From contig CALUTG010000011.1 of assembly GCA_944323615.1 (NCBI GenBank), positions 1-39,922 of the forward strand: DNA of 39,922 nt, in the 5' to 3' direction. Below the pieces are notes generated by a model. The model saw nothing but the letters and a program-made list of their open reading frames with translations, ran no database searches and was not told where the DNA came from. Position 1 is the stretch's first letter, and each line of letters begins with the position of its first letter. Position numbers and translations under genes: made by a program. Shown in pieces: positions 7,722-15,790 of the stretch. Source of the stretch: Candidatus Gastranaerophilales bacterium. GTDB lineage: Bacteria > Cyanobacteriota > Vampirovibrionia > Gastranaerophilales > Gastranaerophilaceae.

Positions 7722-9374
7722 TTATTGTACCCGAAAACGAGCTACTTCTTTAAACATATCCGGCGAATAATAATTATTATAAAATTTCTTATCTTCCACT
7801 TCCTGCAAACTTGTTCCAAAAACATCATTGATAAATACTCTGAAAAAATTAACCAAACTCTTTGTCTTGACTCTTTTAGCCCCATAAGGATTGTAGTACG
7901 CCAAAAAAGTATTAAAATAAGTATTCAAAAGCTCTTTATCCCCAAAGCTAAGCTCTTCACCATTATCATAATATTTCCTTCTAATCCCATGGTCCCCGAA
8001 AATCACAATAATCGGCTCATCAGAAGAAGATTTCCAAATACTGTCAATCAAATCCAAAGTATATTTATTTGTATATTTTAAATACCCTAAATAAGATTCA
8101 GAGTTCAAAATATGTTTGCCGGAATAATTAAAGTCAGACAGTGCCTGCTTTTGATTCGGGTTTCCGTTTTCATCATACAAATAAGGTTCATGCGGCATTA
8201 AGAGATGTAAAAACACAAGTTTTTTCCCTTTAATTTTCAAAGTTTCGCCAATAAATCTATCTTTTCCCTGATCTTTTGGAAGAATTTTTCCGGAGATTAA
8301 ATTCTCTAAAACAGAACCTTTTACAAACGCTGATACAGAATTTAAAACAACTACTTTGTCACTATTGTATATTTTGTAATAATAATCCGGATTCAAGCTC
8401 AATTTAGAAGGCCAGGAATTTAGGTAACATATTTTATAGCCGTTTTTTCGAGCTAAATTAAACATAAGGCTTCTGTCTATCGCATCAGAAGGTGTTGCAG
8501 CAGGAAGATTTTCTATATAATCCCCGTTTAGAACTGATGGGATAGAAAAAGTTGTCTTATTATAATTGCTGCTAAGATTCTCATAAACCTCAAATCCTCT
8601 TTCCTTTAAAGAGGTATAAAATTCGGAGTTATCAAAGTTCAAGAAATCTAAAGTATCTTTCCCTGCATACATATCAAGGAGAATAAAGTAAACATCTCTA
8701 ACCGGAGTCTTATCCGACTTTATACTTACACTGTTTCCTGTCTCAAAAAGACCCGCAAACCTATATTTAAATAAATCTGAAAGCAAATTAAAACAAGAAA
8801 ATATAAGAAGTATAACAATAATCCTTTTGAAAAAATCCAGAACTTTTGAAATATCAACGGTTCTGACTAATAGAATCACACACAATACTGCTGCTATCAG
8901 AATATAATAATCAATATTTAAAATCTCAAAAACCTTTATCTGCGAAACTGAAAACCGGCTGAAATGCAAAAAGAACAAAAGGATTATTGAAACAAATATA
9001 CTCCAGCTTCTATTTCGAATAAAAAATTTAAGCAAATAATAACACAGAAAAAATGCCGCAATCCCCGCAGTTAACACCAATAAAAAGGTATAAAAAGGAA
9101 TTTCTCTAATATTATTAACGTAAAGGTATACAATCTTATAATTTGCAAGTAATGAAAATAAAAACATATTTATAATACCGTATTTTTTATCTTCAAACTG
9201 TTTTACAAATTTACATTTGTATAATAAAAAGCCCATTGCAAGAACAAATACAAATTCTAAGACATTTAATAATAATGAAAACTTCCCATTAAAATAGACA
9301 TTTACCCCTCCGGCAAAAATAACTATTTCAAAAAATATAAGAAAACTTATTATCAATTTCTTAAGAGCGGTCAT
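7722..9374 (-). CDS. Membrane-anchored sulfatase/LTA-synthase-fold enzyme
   Basis: 550 residues. The first about 210 hold several hydrophobic segments (for example LIISFLIFFEIVIFAGGV, YYILIAAVLCVILLVRTV). The rest is an alkaline-phosphatase-superfamily domain: metal site DVYFILLDMYAGKDTLDF near 229, probable nucleophile Thr in SSNYNKTTFSIPSVLNG near 265, FLHLLMPHEPYLYD near 395 and IIVIFGDHGIRR near 474. Such enzymes transfer or hydrolyse phosphoryl or sulfuryl groups on envelope lipids or glycans on the outer face of the inner membrane. It is the last gene of a three-gene minus-strand unit with a NoeA-like methyltransferase and a small YIDPGTG protein. The substrate is unknown. Confidence 0.82.
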   Translation of the reverse strand: MTALKKLIISFLIFFEIVIFAGGVNVYFNGKFSLLLNVLEFVFVLAMGFLLYKCKFVKQFEDKKYGIINMFLFSLLANYKIVYLYVNNIREIPFYTFLLVLTAGIAAFFLCYYLLKFFIRNRSWSIFVSIILLFFLHFSRFSVSQIKVFEILNIDYYILIAAVLCVILLVRTVDISKVLDFFKRIIVILLIFSCFNLLSDLFKYRFAGLFETGNSVSIKSDKTPVRDVYFILLDMYAGKDTLDFLNFDNSEFYTSLKERGFEVYENLSSNYNKTTFSIPSVLNGDYIENLPAATPSDAIDRSLMFNLARKNGYKICYLNSWPSKLSLNPDYYYKIYNSDKVVVLNSVSAFVKGSVLENLISGKILPKDQGKDRFIGETLKIKGKKLVFLHLLMPHEPYLYDENGNPNQKQALSDFNYSGKHILNSESYLGYLKYTNKYTLDLIDSIWKSSSDEPIIVIFGDHGIRRKYYDNGEELSFGDKELLNTYFNTFLAYYNPYGAKRVKTKSLVNFFRVFINDVFGTSLQEVEDKKFYNNYYSPDMFKEVARFRVQ

Positions 9375-9390
9375 ATATTTGCCTCAATTT

Positions 9391-10758
9391 TTAAAGACTT
9401 TCCATTAAATACAATGTTCTTTGAGTGTTTTGAATATTTTCTTTTTTAAGAATTTTATAATACTTAGAAAAACCGTTTTCAAAAGATTCTAAAGTATAAT
9501 CCTCAAAAACATCTTTTCTGTTTAAAAGAAGTCCCTCAACCTTTGAATCATTTTTAGCAACATATTCTATAATCAAAAATTTACCATAAGTATTAAAAAA
9601 CTCCGCCTGTTTTTCAAAAGGGATATTTCCTCCGATTCTCAAATGATGAACAAGTGCCAGAGCACAGACAAGATTAACTCTTCCGATTCTGGTTACTAAA
9701 TCTTTGCGCTCTTTATTCTCAAATCCGACCGCCGGAGACGGATTTAAAATATCATAAACTAAAGGGATGATATTTTGTTCTCTATTCTGCTTAGCCTTAT
9801 TATAATTATACTCAACAGCCATTTCATCAATATCAAGAGAAAGGACTTTCCCGCAAAATTCTGCTATCAATCTGGAAAACTCTCCGTTATTTGCTCCAAA
9901 ATCTATGCTGACAGAAGGTTTTACATAATCGACAAAACTTTTTACCAGATTCTTTTTAATCTCAAAACTTTCATCAGAATAATTAGTAGAGTTATAATAC
10001 TCTCCCCATTCGGTTTTAGAAGCCGGCGGGTTTATACCGCTCACTACACTGTATAAATTGTCTATAAAAATTTTAAGCTGCTCTTTAGAAATTTTCCCTG
10101 TATTAATTTTTTTCTGATTGTCTGAATACTTATTTTGGAATTTGGAATGCATATGAATATGCATAAATAGTCCGGGATTAAAGCGAGTTCTAAAAGGAAG
10201 CAGTTTTGATGCCAAATCCAAAGGAATTCCGTCAAGATTTGATATAATAAAATCTCTTAACCTGAAATCTACCAGGGACATTAAACTTAAAACGGTCAAA
10301 AAGTTTTCACAAAACTGCCTGTATGCACACCAGGGTTCGCCTTCCGTATATTCTTCAAAAGAGGTTGTATCAATTAATACCGGCTTATTATTCCTAAACT
10401 GAATATTAAAAAAATTAGCATCCTTTAAAGACATATTATACTCAAGTGCGATTTTTTGAATCTCAAGAGTTGCAAGCGCCGCATCTTTAATCTGCGAAAA
10501 ACACCACTCCCAAGGATAGCTGATAAAAACATTTTCCGGCTCTATAATAATACAATCCTCAGAGCTTTCAATTTCTCGATGAGGTATCAGAAGTCCCAAC
10601 TCCTGTAATCGATTATAAAGCCCGGATTCCATAAGTTTGGAATAAGTATTTTTATAAGATTTGAAAATCTTGCGATATACTTTGTTCTCACTAACAAAAA
10701 CCTGAGCATCCATATCCTTAAATGACGACGTTTCAGGAATACTATTTTTCAGAACCAT
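9391..10758 (-). CDS. NoeA-like SAM-dependent methyltransferase with long N-terminal domain
   Basis: 455 residues. The N-terminal about 240 residues include the block LIDTTSFEEYTEGEPWCAYR near residue 132, seen in NoeA/host-specificity-type methyltransferases. The C-terminal Rossmann methyltransferase begins at about 282 with SIDFGANNGEFSRLIAEF, the acidic VLSLDIDEMAVEYN, and NLVCALALVHHLRIG near 370. No membrane segment. It overlaps the upstream small gene by 17 bases and is followed after 16 bases by the sulfatase-fold gene, so the three are translated from one transcript. I infer modification of an envelope glycan or lipid; the substrate is not evident. Confidence 0.75.
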   Translation of the reverse strand: MVLKNSIPETSSFKDMDAQVFVSENKVYRKIFKSYKNTYSKLMESGLYNRLQELGLLIPHREIESSEDCIIIEPENVFISYPWEWCFSQIKDAALATLEIQKIALEYNMSLKDANFFNIQFRNNKPVLIDTTSFEEYTEGEPWCAYRQFCENFLTVLSLMSLVDFRLRDFIISNLDGIPLDLASKLLPFRTRFNPGLFMHIHMHSKFQNKYSDNQKKINTGKISKEQLKIFIDNLYSVVSGINPPASKTEWGEYYNSTNYSDESFEIKKNLVKSFVDYVKPSVSIDFGANNGEFSRLIAEFCGKVLSLDIDEMAVEYNYNKAKQNREQNIIPLVYDILNPSPAVGFENKERKDLVTRIGRVNLVCALALVHHLRIGGNIPFEKQAEFFNTYGKFLIIEYVAKNDSKVEGLLLNRKDVFEDYTLESFENGFSKYYKILKKENIQNTQRTLYLMESL

Positions 10759-10963
10759 TCTTTTTTTGACCCTTAAATATTAAATTTTTGAATTTGTAAA
10801 ACCAAGCCTTAAAAGTAATACCCAACCCGATAACCGAAGCTACAATTATTTGAAGAACCATGCTGCCTGTTCCGGGATCTATATATGCGTAGGCTTTTAA
10901 AGGTAATATTGTATTAATTAATACTAACAAAAATAAAATTTTAAGCCTGAAATGCTTTCTCAT
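10742..10963 (-). CDS. Small membrane/exported protein with YIDPGTGSM motif
   Basis: 73 residues from the ATG at 10963. An N-terminal signal-like segment (KILFLLVLINTILPLKAYA) is followed at once by YIDPGTGSMVLQ and a second hydrophobic stretch, IIVASVIGLGITFKAWFY, then a basic tail. Proteins with this YIDPGTGSM plus one membrane helix are recurrently found beside sulfatase-fold and glycan-modifying genes, as here, but I know of no defined function. A TTG at 10981 would add six residues; the ATG is preferred because it places the signal segment at the N-terminus. First gene of the three-gene unit ending with the sulfatase-fold gene. Confidence 0.72.
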   Translation of the reverse strand: MRKHFRLKILFLLVLINTILPLKAYAYIDPGTGSMVLQIIVASVIGLGITFKAWFYKFKNLIFKGQKKNGSEK

Positions 10964-10997
10964 CTTATAACCATCACCCAAATACTAATCTACCTTC

Positions 10998-11027
10998 ATT
11001 TTAGCTTAATAAAAGTATCATTGTCAA
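10998..11027 (-). promoter_or_regulatory. Sigma70-type promoter of the small protein-methyltransferase-sulfatase unit
   Basis: On the minus strand TTGACA (11022-11027) and TAAAAT (10998-11003) are separated by 18 bases. Transcription would start near 10990, giving a leader of about 25-30 bases that includes GGTGATGG before the ATG at 10963. This is the best -35 box in the window. Confidence 0.6.
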
Positions 11028-11050
11028 TAAATTCAAGGTTTAATCACTTA

Positions 11051-11078
11051 TTGATGATAACAGCTGATTTGATATAAT
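11051..11078 (+). promoter_or_regulatory. Leaderless promoter of the ABC permease gene
   Basis: TTGATG (11051-11056), 16-base spacer, TATAAT (11073-11078), then exactly six bases to ATG 11085. The predicted start site coincides with the start codon and there is no Shine-Dalgarno. It lies back to back with the minus-strand promoter at 10998-11027. Confidence 0.6.
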
Positions 11079-11084
11079 CAGAGT

Positions 11085-11933
11085 ATGAAAACAATGAATA
11101 AAACTGGCAGTCAATATGGAATTTTCTTTGTTCTTCCGGCAGTTATCGGAACATTTATTTTCATTGTGATTCCAATTTTGTGTTCTTTTCTCCTTAGTTT
11201 TACCAATTGGGATTTGCTTGGTGATATAACCTATGCGGGAATAAGTAATTACAAAGCAATCTTCAGTGAGCCTGTTTTTATTCAGGTTCTTATTAATACG
11301 GTTGTTTATGCTCTGTCGGTTACATTTTTTGCCGTAACAATACCGCTTGGAATAGCTGCGATTATAAATGAAAAAATATGCGGCTCAGAGTGGTTCAAAA
11401 CTATTTATTTTATACCGTTTATTACTCCTGCTGTTGTTATAGCAATCGTTTGGAGCTGGATTTTTGATCCAAATATCGGGGCAGTAAATATGTTATTTAA
11501 AACACATTATACCTGGCTTTTTGATACGCATTTAGCCATGCCGGTGCTTATATTCGTTTCTGTCTGGAAACTTATTGGATACAATGTAATTTTGTTTTTA
11601 ACAGGATTTTCAACAATTAATTCAAATATTTACGAAGCAGCAAAAATTGACGGCGCAAGCGGAATAAACGTATTTAAAAATATTACCCTGCCGCTTTTAA
11701 AACCTACTATATACTTTGTAACGCTGGTAACTGCAATATCTTCTTTCCAGGTATTTGATTTAATATATGTTATGACATCCGGCGGGCCAAAAGGGGCAAC
11801 AGATGTTATAGTGTACTCAATTTACAAATACGCGTTTGAATACTTTGATATAGGGAAATCCTGTGCGCTTGCGTATATTCTCTTTGCGGTAATTTTTACA
11901 CTTGCCCTTTTACAGAGAAAGTTCAGCAAATAA
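11085..11933 (+). CDS. Carbohydrate ABC transporter permease (MalF/UgpA family), solitary
   Basis: 282 residues with six predicted membrane helices (first: YGIFFVLPAVIGTFIFIVIPIL, abbreviated here to its core FFVLPAVIGTFIFIV) and the EAA loop EAAKIDGASGINVFKNITLP near residue 185, which docks to the ATPase subunit. These permeases pair with a second permease and a lipoprotein or periplasmic binding protein for sugar or glycerol-phosphate uptake. None of these partners is adjacent: the flanks are a divergent envelope cassette and the convergent aroA. Its 3' end overlaps aroA by 24 bases. Start ATG 11085 is supported by the promoter six bases upstream; Met4 at 11094 is an alternative. Confidence 0.87.
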   Translation: MKTMNKTGSQYGIFFVLPAVIGTFIFIVIPILCSFLLSFTNWDLLGDITYAGISNYKAIFSEPVFIQVLINTVVYALSVTFFAVTIPLGIAAIINEKICGSEWFKTIYFIPFITPAVVIAIVWSWIFDPNIGAVNMLFKTHYTWLFDTHLAMPVLIFVSVWKLIGYNVILFLTGFSTINSNIYEAAKIDGASGINVFKNITLPLLKPTIYFVTLVTAISSFQVFDLIYVMTSGGPKGATDVIVYSIYKYAFEYFDIGKSCALAYILFAVIFTLALLQRKFSK

Positions 11934-13190
11934 TCTTTCAAACTCAGGAAAAGATATATTTGTCCATTCAAATCCGTTGATTAGAATTTCTTCCCTGCAG
12001 ATAAGTCCTGCCACATAAAAACTCATAGCTAACCTGTGGTCATGGTACGTTTCGAGCTCTGCGCCGCCTGATAATATCCTTTTCCCGCGGATGATAAATC
12101 CGTCAGGAGTTTCATCAATATCAACTCCTATCTTTTTTAACTCTTTAACAAGAGAAGAAATTCTGTCCGATTCTTTATTTCTTAAGTCAGACGCGTCAGT
12201 AACAACGGTTTCGCCTTCTGCCTGTGAAGCCAAAACCGCTATAACAGGAAGTTCGTCTATTAGTCTCGGAATATCCTCACCGCCAATCAAACAGCCTTGT
12301 AAATTCTCCGTATATCTTACGCGGATATCTGCGCAATCTTCTCCGGATACAACCCTACGATTGAAGACCTCAAGGTTTCCGCCCATTCTTTTTACTATAT
12401 CAAGAATCCCTGTTCTTGTAGGATTTATCCCCACATCTTTAATAACAAAATCCGACCCTTTTACTATTAGTCCGGCTGTTATAAAAAATGCAGCCGATGA
12501 AATATCTCCGACAATTTCTATATCCTTAGCTTCAAGTTCGGAAGCTCTTACCGTAACCCGTTTCCCTTCGGTTTCAATATTTGCACCTAAGTATTTAAGC
12601 ATTCTTTCTGTATGGTCTCTTGAAAGAGACGGCTCTTCAACTGTTGTAACACCTGATGCATTAAGTCCGGCAAAAAGCACACAAGATTTGACCTGCGCGC
12701 TTGAAAGAGGTGAAATATAATCAATTCCGGCAAGTTTTTTCCCCCTTATAGTTAAAGGCGCATGACCATCTACAGAATCTATCAAAGCTCCCATAAGGGT
12801 AAGCGGCTGTATAATTCTTTCCATCGGACGTTTAGACAGACTCTCGTCTCCGGTTAAAACCGAATCATAATTTTGTCCGGCAAGAATTCCTGAAACGAGT
12901 CTCATCGTTGTGCCGGAATTCCCGCAGGAATATGGGGTAAATGAAGGGGTTAATTTCCCTCCGTTAATTTCAAGAGTATTTGCTTTGAGGAACTCTATAT
13001 CTGTTCCCAGCATTTTAAATACCTCTATGGTAGACCTGCAATCCGCTCCGGATGAAAAGTTTTGAATAATACTCTTACCCTTTGCCAAAGATGCCAGCAT
13101 AACAGCACGATGTGAAATTGACTTATCCGGAGGTATGACTACAGAGCCCTTTAAAGGTTTTAAAGTCTTTGAAACTTTTTTTATTCCCAT
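11910..13190 (-). CDS. aroA: 3-phosphoshikimate 1-carboxyvinyltransferase (EPSP synthase)
   Basis: Joins PEP to shikimate-3-phosphate, the sixth step to chorismate and the aromatic amino acids. 426 residues, full length. Visible motifs are PPDKSISHRAVMLAS near residue 20, CGNSGTTMRLVSGILAG near 88 (Ser-Gly-Thr-Thr as in Gram-positive enzymes rather than the NAGTAMR of the classical glyphosate-sensitive enzymes), LTGDESLSKRPMERI near 111, RNKESDRISSLVKELKKIG near 340 and YHDHRLAMSFYVAGL near 383. It lies 2 bases downstream of kdsA, so the two PEP-using enzymes form an operon. Chorismate made through this pathway could also supply 4-hydroxybenzoate-type polyene starters; that link is inference. 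Confidence 0.96.
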   Translation of the reverse strand: MGIKKVSKTLKPLKGSVVIPPDKSISHRAVMLASLAKGKSIIQNFSSGADCRSTIEVFKMLGTDIEFLKANTLEINGGKLTPSFTPYSCGNSGTTMRLVSGILAGQNYDSVLTGDESLSKRPMERIIQPLTLMGALIDSVDGHAPLTIRGKKLAGIDYISPLSSAQVKSCVLFAGLNASGVTTVEEPSLSRDHTERMLKYLGANIETEGKRVTVRASELEAKDIEIVGDISSAAFFITAGLIVKGSDFVIKDVGINPTRTGILDIVKRMGGNLEVFNRRVVSGEDCADIRVRYTENLQGCLIGGEDIPRLIDELPVIAVLASQAEGETVVTDASDLRNKESDRISSLVKELKKIGVDIDETPDGFIIRGKRILSGGAELETYHDHRLAMSFYVAGLICREEILINGFEWTNISFPEFERLFAELSL

Positions 13191-13192
13191 TA

Positions 13193-14011
13193 CTAGTCCT
13201 CAGATTTAATAATTTCAAAGATAGCTTTGCAAGTAGTGAACACCTTTTGAGCATCTTTTAAGAAAAGCATATTAGGTCCGTCACAAAGCGCACAATCAGG
13301 ATTAGGATGGATTTCAAAGAACAGACAATCCGCACCTGCTGCCATTGCAGCTTTAGCGAGTACCGGCACAAACCTTCTGTCTCCGCCTGTAGAATCACCG
13401 TTTGAACCCGGCATTTGTACACTATGAGTAGCATCAAAAACCACAGGATAACCAAATTCTTTCATTATAGGGATAGCTCTAAAGTCAGATACAAGGTTAT
13501 TATAACCAAAAGTAACACCTCTATCAGTAAGCATTATTTTGTTATTCCCGCTGTCCTCTACTTTTTTTACAAGGGATTTCATCTGTTGAGGAGCTAAAAA
13601 CTGGCCTTTTTTAATATTTACAATCTTTCCTGTTTTAGCTGCAGCAACGAGCAAATCTGTCTGACGGCAAAGAAAAGCAGGAATTTGAAGAATATCAGCG
13701 ACTTCCGCCGCTATTCCAGCGTGTTCCGGAAGATGGATATCAGTAACTATAGGAAGATCAAATTCTTTTTTGATTTGAGCCAGGTATTCAAGCCCTTTTT
13801 CCATCCCCAAACCTCTATAAGAGTTAATGGATGAGCGGTTAGCTTTATCATAAGAACATTTAAAGACATAATTAATTCCGAGTTTTTCACAAACCTTTTT
13901 TAATCCTTCTGCCGTTTGGCGCATAATATCAAGACTTTCTACAGCACAAGGTCCGGCAAGAATTGTCAGCTTATCTCCGCCTATTTCAAAATCTCTTAAT
14001 TTGATCGTCAT
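13193..14011 (-). CDS. kdsA: 3-deoxy-D-manno-octulosonate 8-phosphate synthase, metal-dependent class
   Basis: Condenses PEP with arabinose-5-phosphate to Kdo-8-phosphate for the LPS inner core, so the cell is LPS-making or a close descendant. 272 residues. Motifs: LTILAGPCAVES near 14, FKCSYDKANRSSINSYRG near 50, FDATHSVQMPG near 189, LFFEIHPNPD near 231 and CDGPNML near 244. Cys in GPCAVES together with the His, Glu and Asp in the later motifs matches the four metal ligands of the Aquifex-type enzyme, in contrast to the Asn of E. coli KdsA. ATG preceded on the minus strand by AGGAGTT. Followed directly by aroA. Confidence 0.95.
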   Translation of the reverse strand: MTIKLRDFEIGGDKLTILAGPCAVESLDIMRQTAEGLKKVCEKLGINYVFKCSYDKANRSSINSYRGLGMEKGLEYLAQIKKEFDLPIVTDIHLPEHAGIAAEVADILQIPAFLCRQTDLLVAAAKTGKIVNIKKGQFLAPQQMKSLVKKVEDSGNNKIMLTDRGVTFGYNNLVSDFRAIPIMKEFGYPVVFDATHSVQMPGSNGDSTGGDRRFVPVLAKAAMAAGADCLFFEIHPNPDCALCDGPNMLFLKDAQKVFTTCKAIFEIIKSED

Positions 14012-14034
14012 AATAACTCCTATTATTTACCCCC

Positions 14035-15039
14035 TTAAGCGATATCCCATCTTCCGCAGGTTCCGCCCCAGCGGGCAATAATGTTTCCTTTAATATCACC
14101 AATTTTTTCTACGTGCCCAACAGGTTCTGCACCTTCTAAAATAGTAATAACTTCGCAGTTATTAGAACATCCTGTGCATTGGCAAGTTACGGATTGGAAA
14201 TTCATATTACCAACTTCCCAACCCTTAAACTTAGTCGGAACTTCTGTATATTGGTGGTTTTCCATAGCTAGCAATGCTGCGCCTATTGCGCCCATTGTCT
14301 GGTGGTTTTGAGGAACAACAATTTTTGTATTTAAGGCTTCTTCAAACGCTTTAACCATACCGGAATTAGTTGCAACGCCGCCCTGGAAAGAGATTGTAGG
14401 CAGGAGTTCTTTCCCTAATGCCAGGTTGCTCAAATAGTTTCTTACAAGAGCTTGACAAAGACCATAGAGAAGATCTTCTACCGGATAGCCTAATTGCTGC
14501 TTGTGAATAAGGTCTGATTCAGCAAATACACCGCATCTTCCTGCGATACGAGCAGGATTTTCCGATTTTAAAGCAGTTTCTCCGAATTTTTCAATAGGTA
14601 CATTTAATCTCTGCGCCTGGTGGTCTAAAAAGCTGCCTGTACCAGCTGCGCAAACCGTATTCATTGCAAAGTCTGTTACAATACCGTCACGGAGGATAAT
14701 AATTTTACTATCTTGACCGCCGATTTCAAGAATGGTTTGAACCCCCGGAATATTTGTGCTTGCGGCTACAGCGTGGGCGGTAATTTCATTTTTGACAACA
14801 TCAGCCCCAACAAGAGCTCCTGCAAGATTTCTTCCGGAACCGGTTGTGCCTACACCCTGAACATTGTATTCACACAGAGCTTGTTTGATTATCTGCTTAA
14901 GCCCCATTTGAACCGCATCAACAGGCTTGCCTGCTGTTTTTAACATATAAGAATCTATATATTTACCTTTTTCATCAACTAATGCTAACTTTGTAGTAAC
15001 AGAACCAACGTCAATACCTAAATATACATCTAAACTCAT
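14035..15039 (-). CDS. Acyl-CoA dehydratase activase (HgdC/BadF-BcrA ATPase family)
   Basis: 334 residues of ASKHA-fold ATPase. Such proteins use a [4Fe-4S] cluster bridging a dimer to inject an electron, at the cost of ATP, into 2-hydroxyacyl-CoA dehydratases or related enzymes. Seen are GIDVGSVTTKLALVD near residue 7, VGTTGSGRNLAGALVGAD near 62, EIGGQDSKIIILRDG near 101, cluster Cys in VCAAGTGSF near 128 and GRCGVFAESD near 167, and FQGGVATNSG near 219. A C-terminal extension adds a second Cys-rich stretch, TCQCTGCSNNCE. No dehydratase subunit is adjacent, so the partner is unknown. GGAAGG precedes the ATG. Implies anaerobic metabolism. Confidence 0.88.
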   Translation of the reverse strand: MSLDVYLGIDVGSVTTKLALVDEKGKYIDSYMLKTAGKPVDAVQMGLKQIIKQALCEYNVQGVGTTGSGRNLAGALVGADVVKNEITAHAVAASTNIPGVQTILEIGGQDSKIIILRDGIVTDFAMNTVCAAGTGSFLDHQAQRLNVPIEKFGETALKSENPARIAGRCGVFAESDLIHKQQLGYPVEDLLYGLCQALVRNYLSNLALGKELLPTISFQGGVATNSGMVKAFEEALNTKIVVPQNHQTMGAIGAALLAMENHQYTEVPTKFKGWEVGNMNFQSVTCQCTGCSNNCEVITILEGAEPVGHVEKIGDIKGNIIARWGGTCGRWDIA

Positions 15040-15067
15040 CTTTTTTTCCTTCCCTATAGATGAACCT

Positions 15068-15073
15068 ATTATA
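15068..15073 (-). promoter_or_regulatory. Candidate -10 element of the activase gene
   Basis: TATAAT on the minus strand, 28 bases upstream of the ATG at 15039, beside the small palindrome AACAC-AAAA-GTGTT (15074-15087 region). No clear -35 box was found. Confidence 0.35.
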
Positions 15074-15086
15074 ACACAAAAGTGTT

Positions 15087-15713
15087 TTATGATTCTTTCA
15101 GGTGTTTAAAGTGTTTATAAATATAAAGAATACCGAGAACACCAAAGATTAAAACAATTAAAATATCAAACTTGTGCCAGAGGTGTTTAAACATTTCCAT
15201 ATTTTCGCCGAATTTCACTCCTACATATACAAGAAGATAGCTCCAGACAAGCGAGCCTAAAAAAGTCAGAGTGAAAAAGATTCTTTTTCTTGCTCTTAGA
15301 ATTCCGGCAGGCAGTGAAATAAATGTTCTTACTACAGGAAGCATTCTGCATAAGAAAAATGCCCAATCTCCATATTTATCTACCCATTTATCAGCATCAT
15401 CTAAATCTTTACGGGATATTAAAAAATATTTTCCGTATTTTTCAATAAACTTACGTCCGCCGAAATATCCTAAATAATAAGAAGGAATTGATCCGAGTAC
15501 GCAGCCGAAAGCTCCTGCCCAGGCAGCAAGATGAAAATTCATCTCACCTTTGCTTACTATATATCCGGCAAAAGGGAGAATTGCTTCGCTCGGGAGCGGA
15601 ATATTACATGACTCAATTGCCATTAATAATGCAATTCCCCAAGGTCCCATATATGTAATAACACTTTCAATAAAGTTTATTAAATGTGATAGTATCAAAT
15701 TTATAAATTCCAT
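15087..15713 (-). CDS. DedA family inner-membrane protein
   Basis: 208 residues with four to five hydrophobic segments. The DedA/VTT core is visible: ESCNIPLPSEAILPFAGYIVS near residue 34 (Glu and Pro-rich re-entrant loop), GSIPSYYLGYFGGRKFIEKYG near 75, and FLCRMLPVVRTFISLPAG near 119 with the conserved Arg and Pro residues. DedA proteins are proton-dependent membrane proteins, and some members flip undecaprenyl phosphate or phospholipids. ATG 15713 has GGGGGAG just upstream on the minus strand. It follows a small secreted-protein gene by 77 bases and precedes the activase gene by 47. Confidence 0.9.
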   Translation of the reverse strand: MEFINLILSHLINFIESVITYMGPWGIALLMAIESCNIPLPSEAILPFAGYIVSKGEMNFHLAAWAGAFGCVLGSIPSYYLGYFGGRKFIEKYGKYFLISRKDLDDADKWVDKYGDWAFFLCRMLPVVRTFISLPAGILRARKRIFFTLTFLGSLVWSYLLVYVGVKFGENMEMFKHLWHKFDILIVLIFGVLGILYIYKHFKHLKES

Positions 15714-15790
15714 AACTCCCCCTGTTTATATCTGCTCCTGTATAATACCAAAAACATTGAAGGAAGGAAATATAATTTGAAACAGTATTT

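Noticed and set aside
12091-12720. 209-codon open frame on the plus strand inside aroA
   Set aside because: It is antisense to conserved EPSP synthase motifs and encodes a low-complexity Ser/Ile/Pro-rich product typical of a shadow frame.
15074-15090. AACAC-AAAA-GTGTT hairpin as a terminator after DedA
   Set aside because: It lies at or before the DedA stop, has only five base pairs and no T-run in the needed direction; it overlaps a candidate -10 instead.
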